Below are positions 63,838-64,000 of a stretch of 64,000 bases of DNA, in pieces; position 1 is the stretch's first letter; each line of letters starts with the position of its first letter. The position numbers and the translations under genes were made by a program. Below the pieces are notes generated by a model that searched no databases, was not told the origin of the DNA, and saw nothing but the letters and a program-made list of their open reading frames with translations. The DNA lies in contig NZ_CP014595.1 of assembly GCF_001687105.1 (NCBI RefSeq), forward strand, positions 744,001 to 808,000, in the 5' to 3' direction. Source of the DNA: Salipiger sp. CCB-MM3. Lineage in GTDB: Bacteria > Pseudomonadota > Alphaproteobacteria > Rhodobacterales > Rhodobacteraceae.

Positions 63838-64000
63838 GCGCCGGACGTTAGCGCAGCCACCGGCGGCTGCAACCGGCAATCCGCCGCCGCCGTGTCCGCG
63901 CCGCCCCGTTCGCTCAGAGACCGCCCGTCCGTGCCCATCCACCGTTCCTTTTGCGCGCGGCGCGGATTACACCTGAGCCCGAGGCAGACGACAGGAGAAA
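63838..64000 (+). other. Leader region of a gene beyond the window
   Basis: No complete gene. The final bases, GACAGGAGAAA, look like a Shine-Dalgarno placed to serve a plus-strand start codon just past position 64000. The segment should also contain the minus-strand pxpB promoter. Confidence 0.4.

Overview
The window is about 64 kb of GC-rich, tightly packed chromosome with strong G/C third-position bias. Gene content and order point to an alphaproteobacterium of the Rhodobacteraceae (Roseobacter group): a PopZ-like protein beside TolC, an NDUFA12-type complex I accessory gene beside mlaD and a DUF2155 gene, an SLC5-fused sensor kinase, KpsC/KpsS-type Kdo transferases, and accB-accC-aat. This placement is inference from family knowledge, not a database result. 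I see no insertion sequence, phage gene, CRISPR array, rRNA or convincing tRNA, so it reads as core chromosome. No intergenic gap exceeds about 260 bases.

Layout. 0-8 kb: lipoprotein gene and divergent tetR around a palindromic operator, a c-type cytochrome, a YdcZ-type membrane protein, an acidic RTX protein, lolD-lolC, yceI, a HisC-like aminotransferase and a small membrane protein. 8-15.3 kb: alanine/serine-glyoxylate-type aminotransferase, a CX5R phosphatase coupled to an MsbA-like exporter, ygfZ coupled to a fructosamine-kinase-like gene, a GNAT gene, efp and a small conserved protein. 15.5-24.4 kb: PopZ-like protein, tolC, pcm, a YqjE/YqjD-like pair, gamma-glutamyltransferase and a BisC-type molybdoenzyme. 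24.5-38.3 kb: a FliM-like SpoA protein, an SLC5-STAC-histidine kinase, a small membrane protein and a receiver-only response regulator, then an ScfR-type regulator. Divergent from these run a complete five-gene HAAT-type ABC importer and acetyl-CoA synthetase. 38.4-48.3 kb: a hypothetical gene, accB-accC, aat, then (minus strand) DUF2155, mlaD, NDUFA12, ridA, an unknown gene, clpX, clpP, a His-rich CDF transporter, a 51-aa ORF and ribE. 48.4-53 kb: kpsS-like, wza-like and kpsC-like capsule genes. 53-56.3 kb: znuB-znuC-zur divergent from znuA. 56.4-61.2 kb: a ferric-siderophore ABC importer plus a DUF2218-siderophore-interacting reductase. 61.3-63.8 kb: pxpB-pxpC-pxpA (5-oxoprolinase). The last bases look like the leader of another plus-strand gene beyond the window.

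How the parts work together. The most interesting region is 24.5-38.3 kb. It puts a transporter-fused sensor kinase of the acetate/short-chain-acid sensing type, a receiver-only regulator, an ScfR-type (RamB/PccR-like) acyl-CoA regulator, an orphan ABC importer and acs next to each other. I infer one carboxylate sensing, uptake and activation module. Three details look new to me: the ScfR-type regulator carries a HisKA-like segment in place of a recognisable peptidase-like middle; a FliM-like SpoA protein sits directly downstream of the kinase; and hairpins follow the solute-binding-protein gene.

A second theme is RNA structure at gene junctions. At efp/GNAT, accC/aat and wza/kpsC a strong hairpin covers or abuts the next gene's ribosome-binding region. 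The zinc locus has a clear Zur-like palindrome between zur and znuA.
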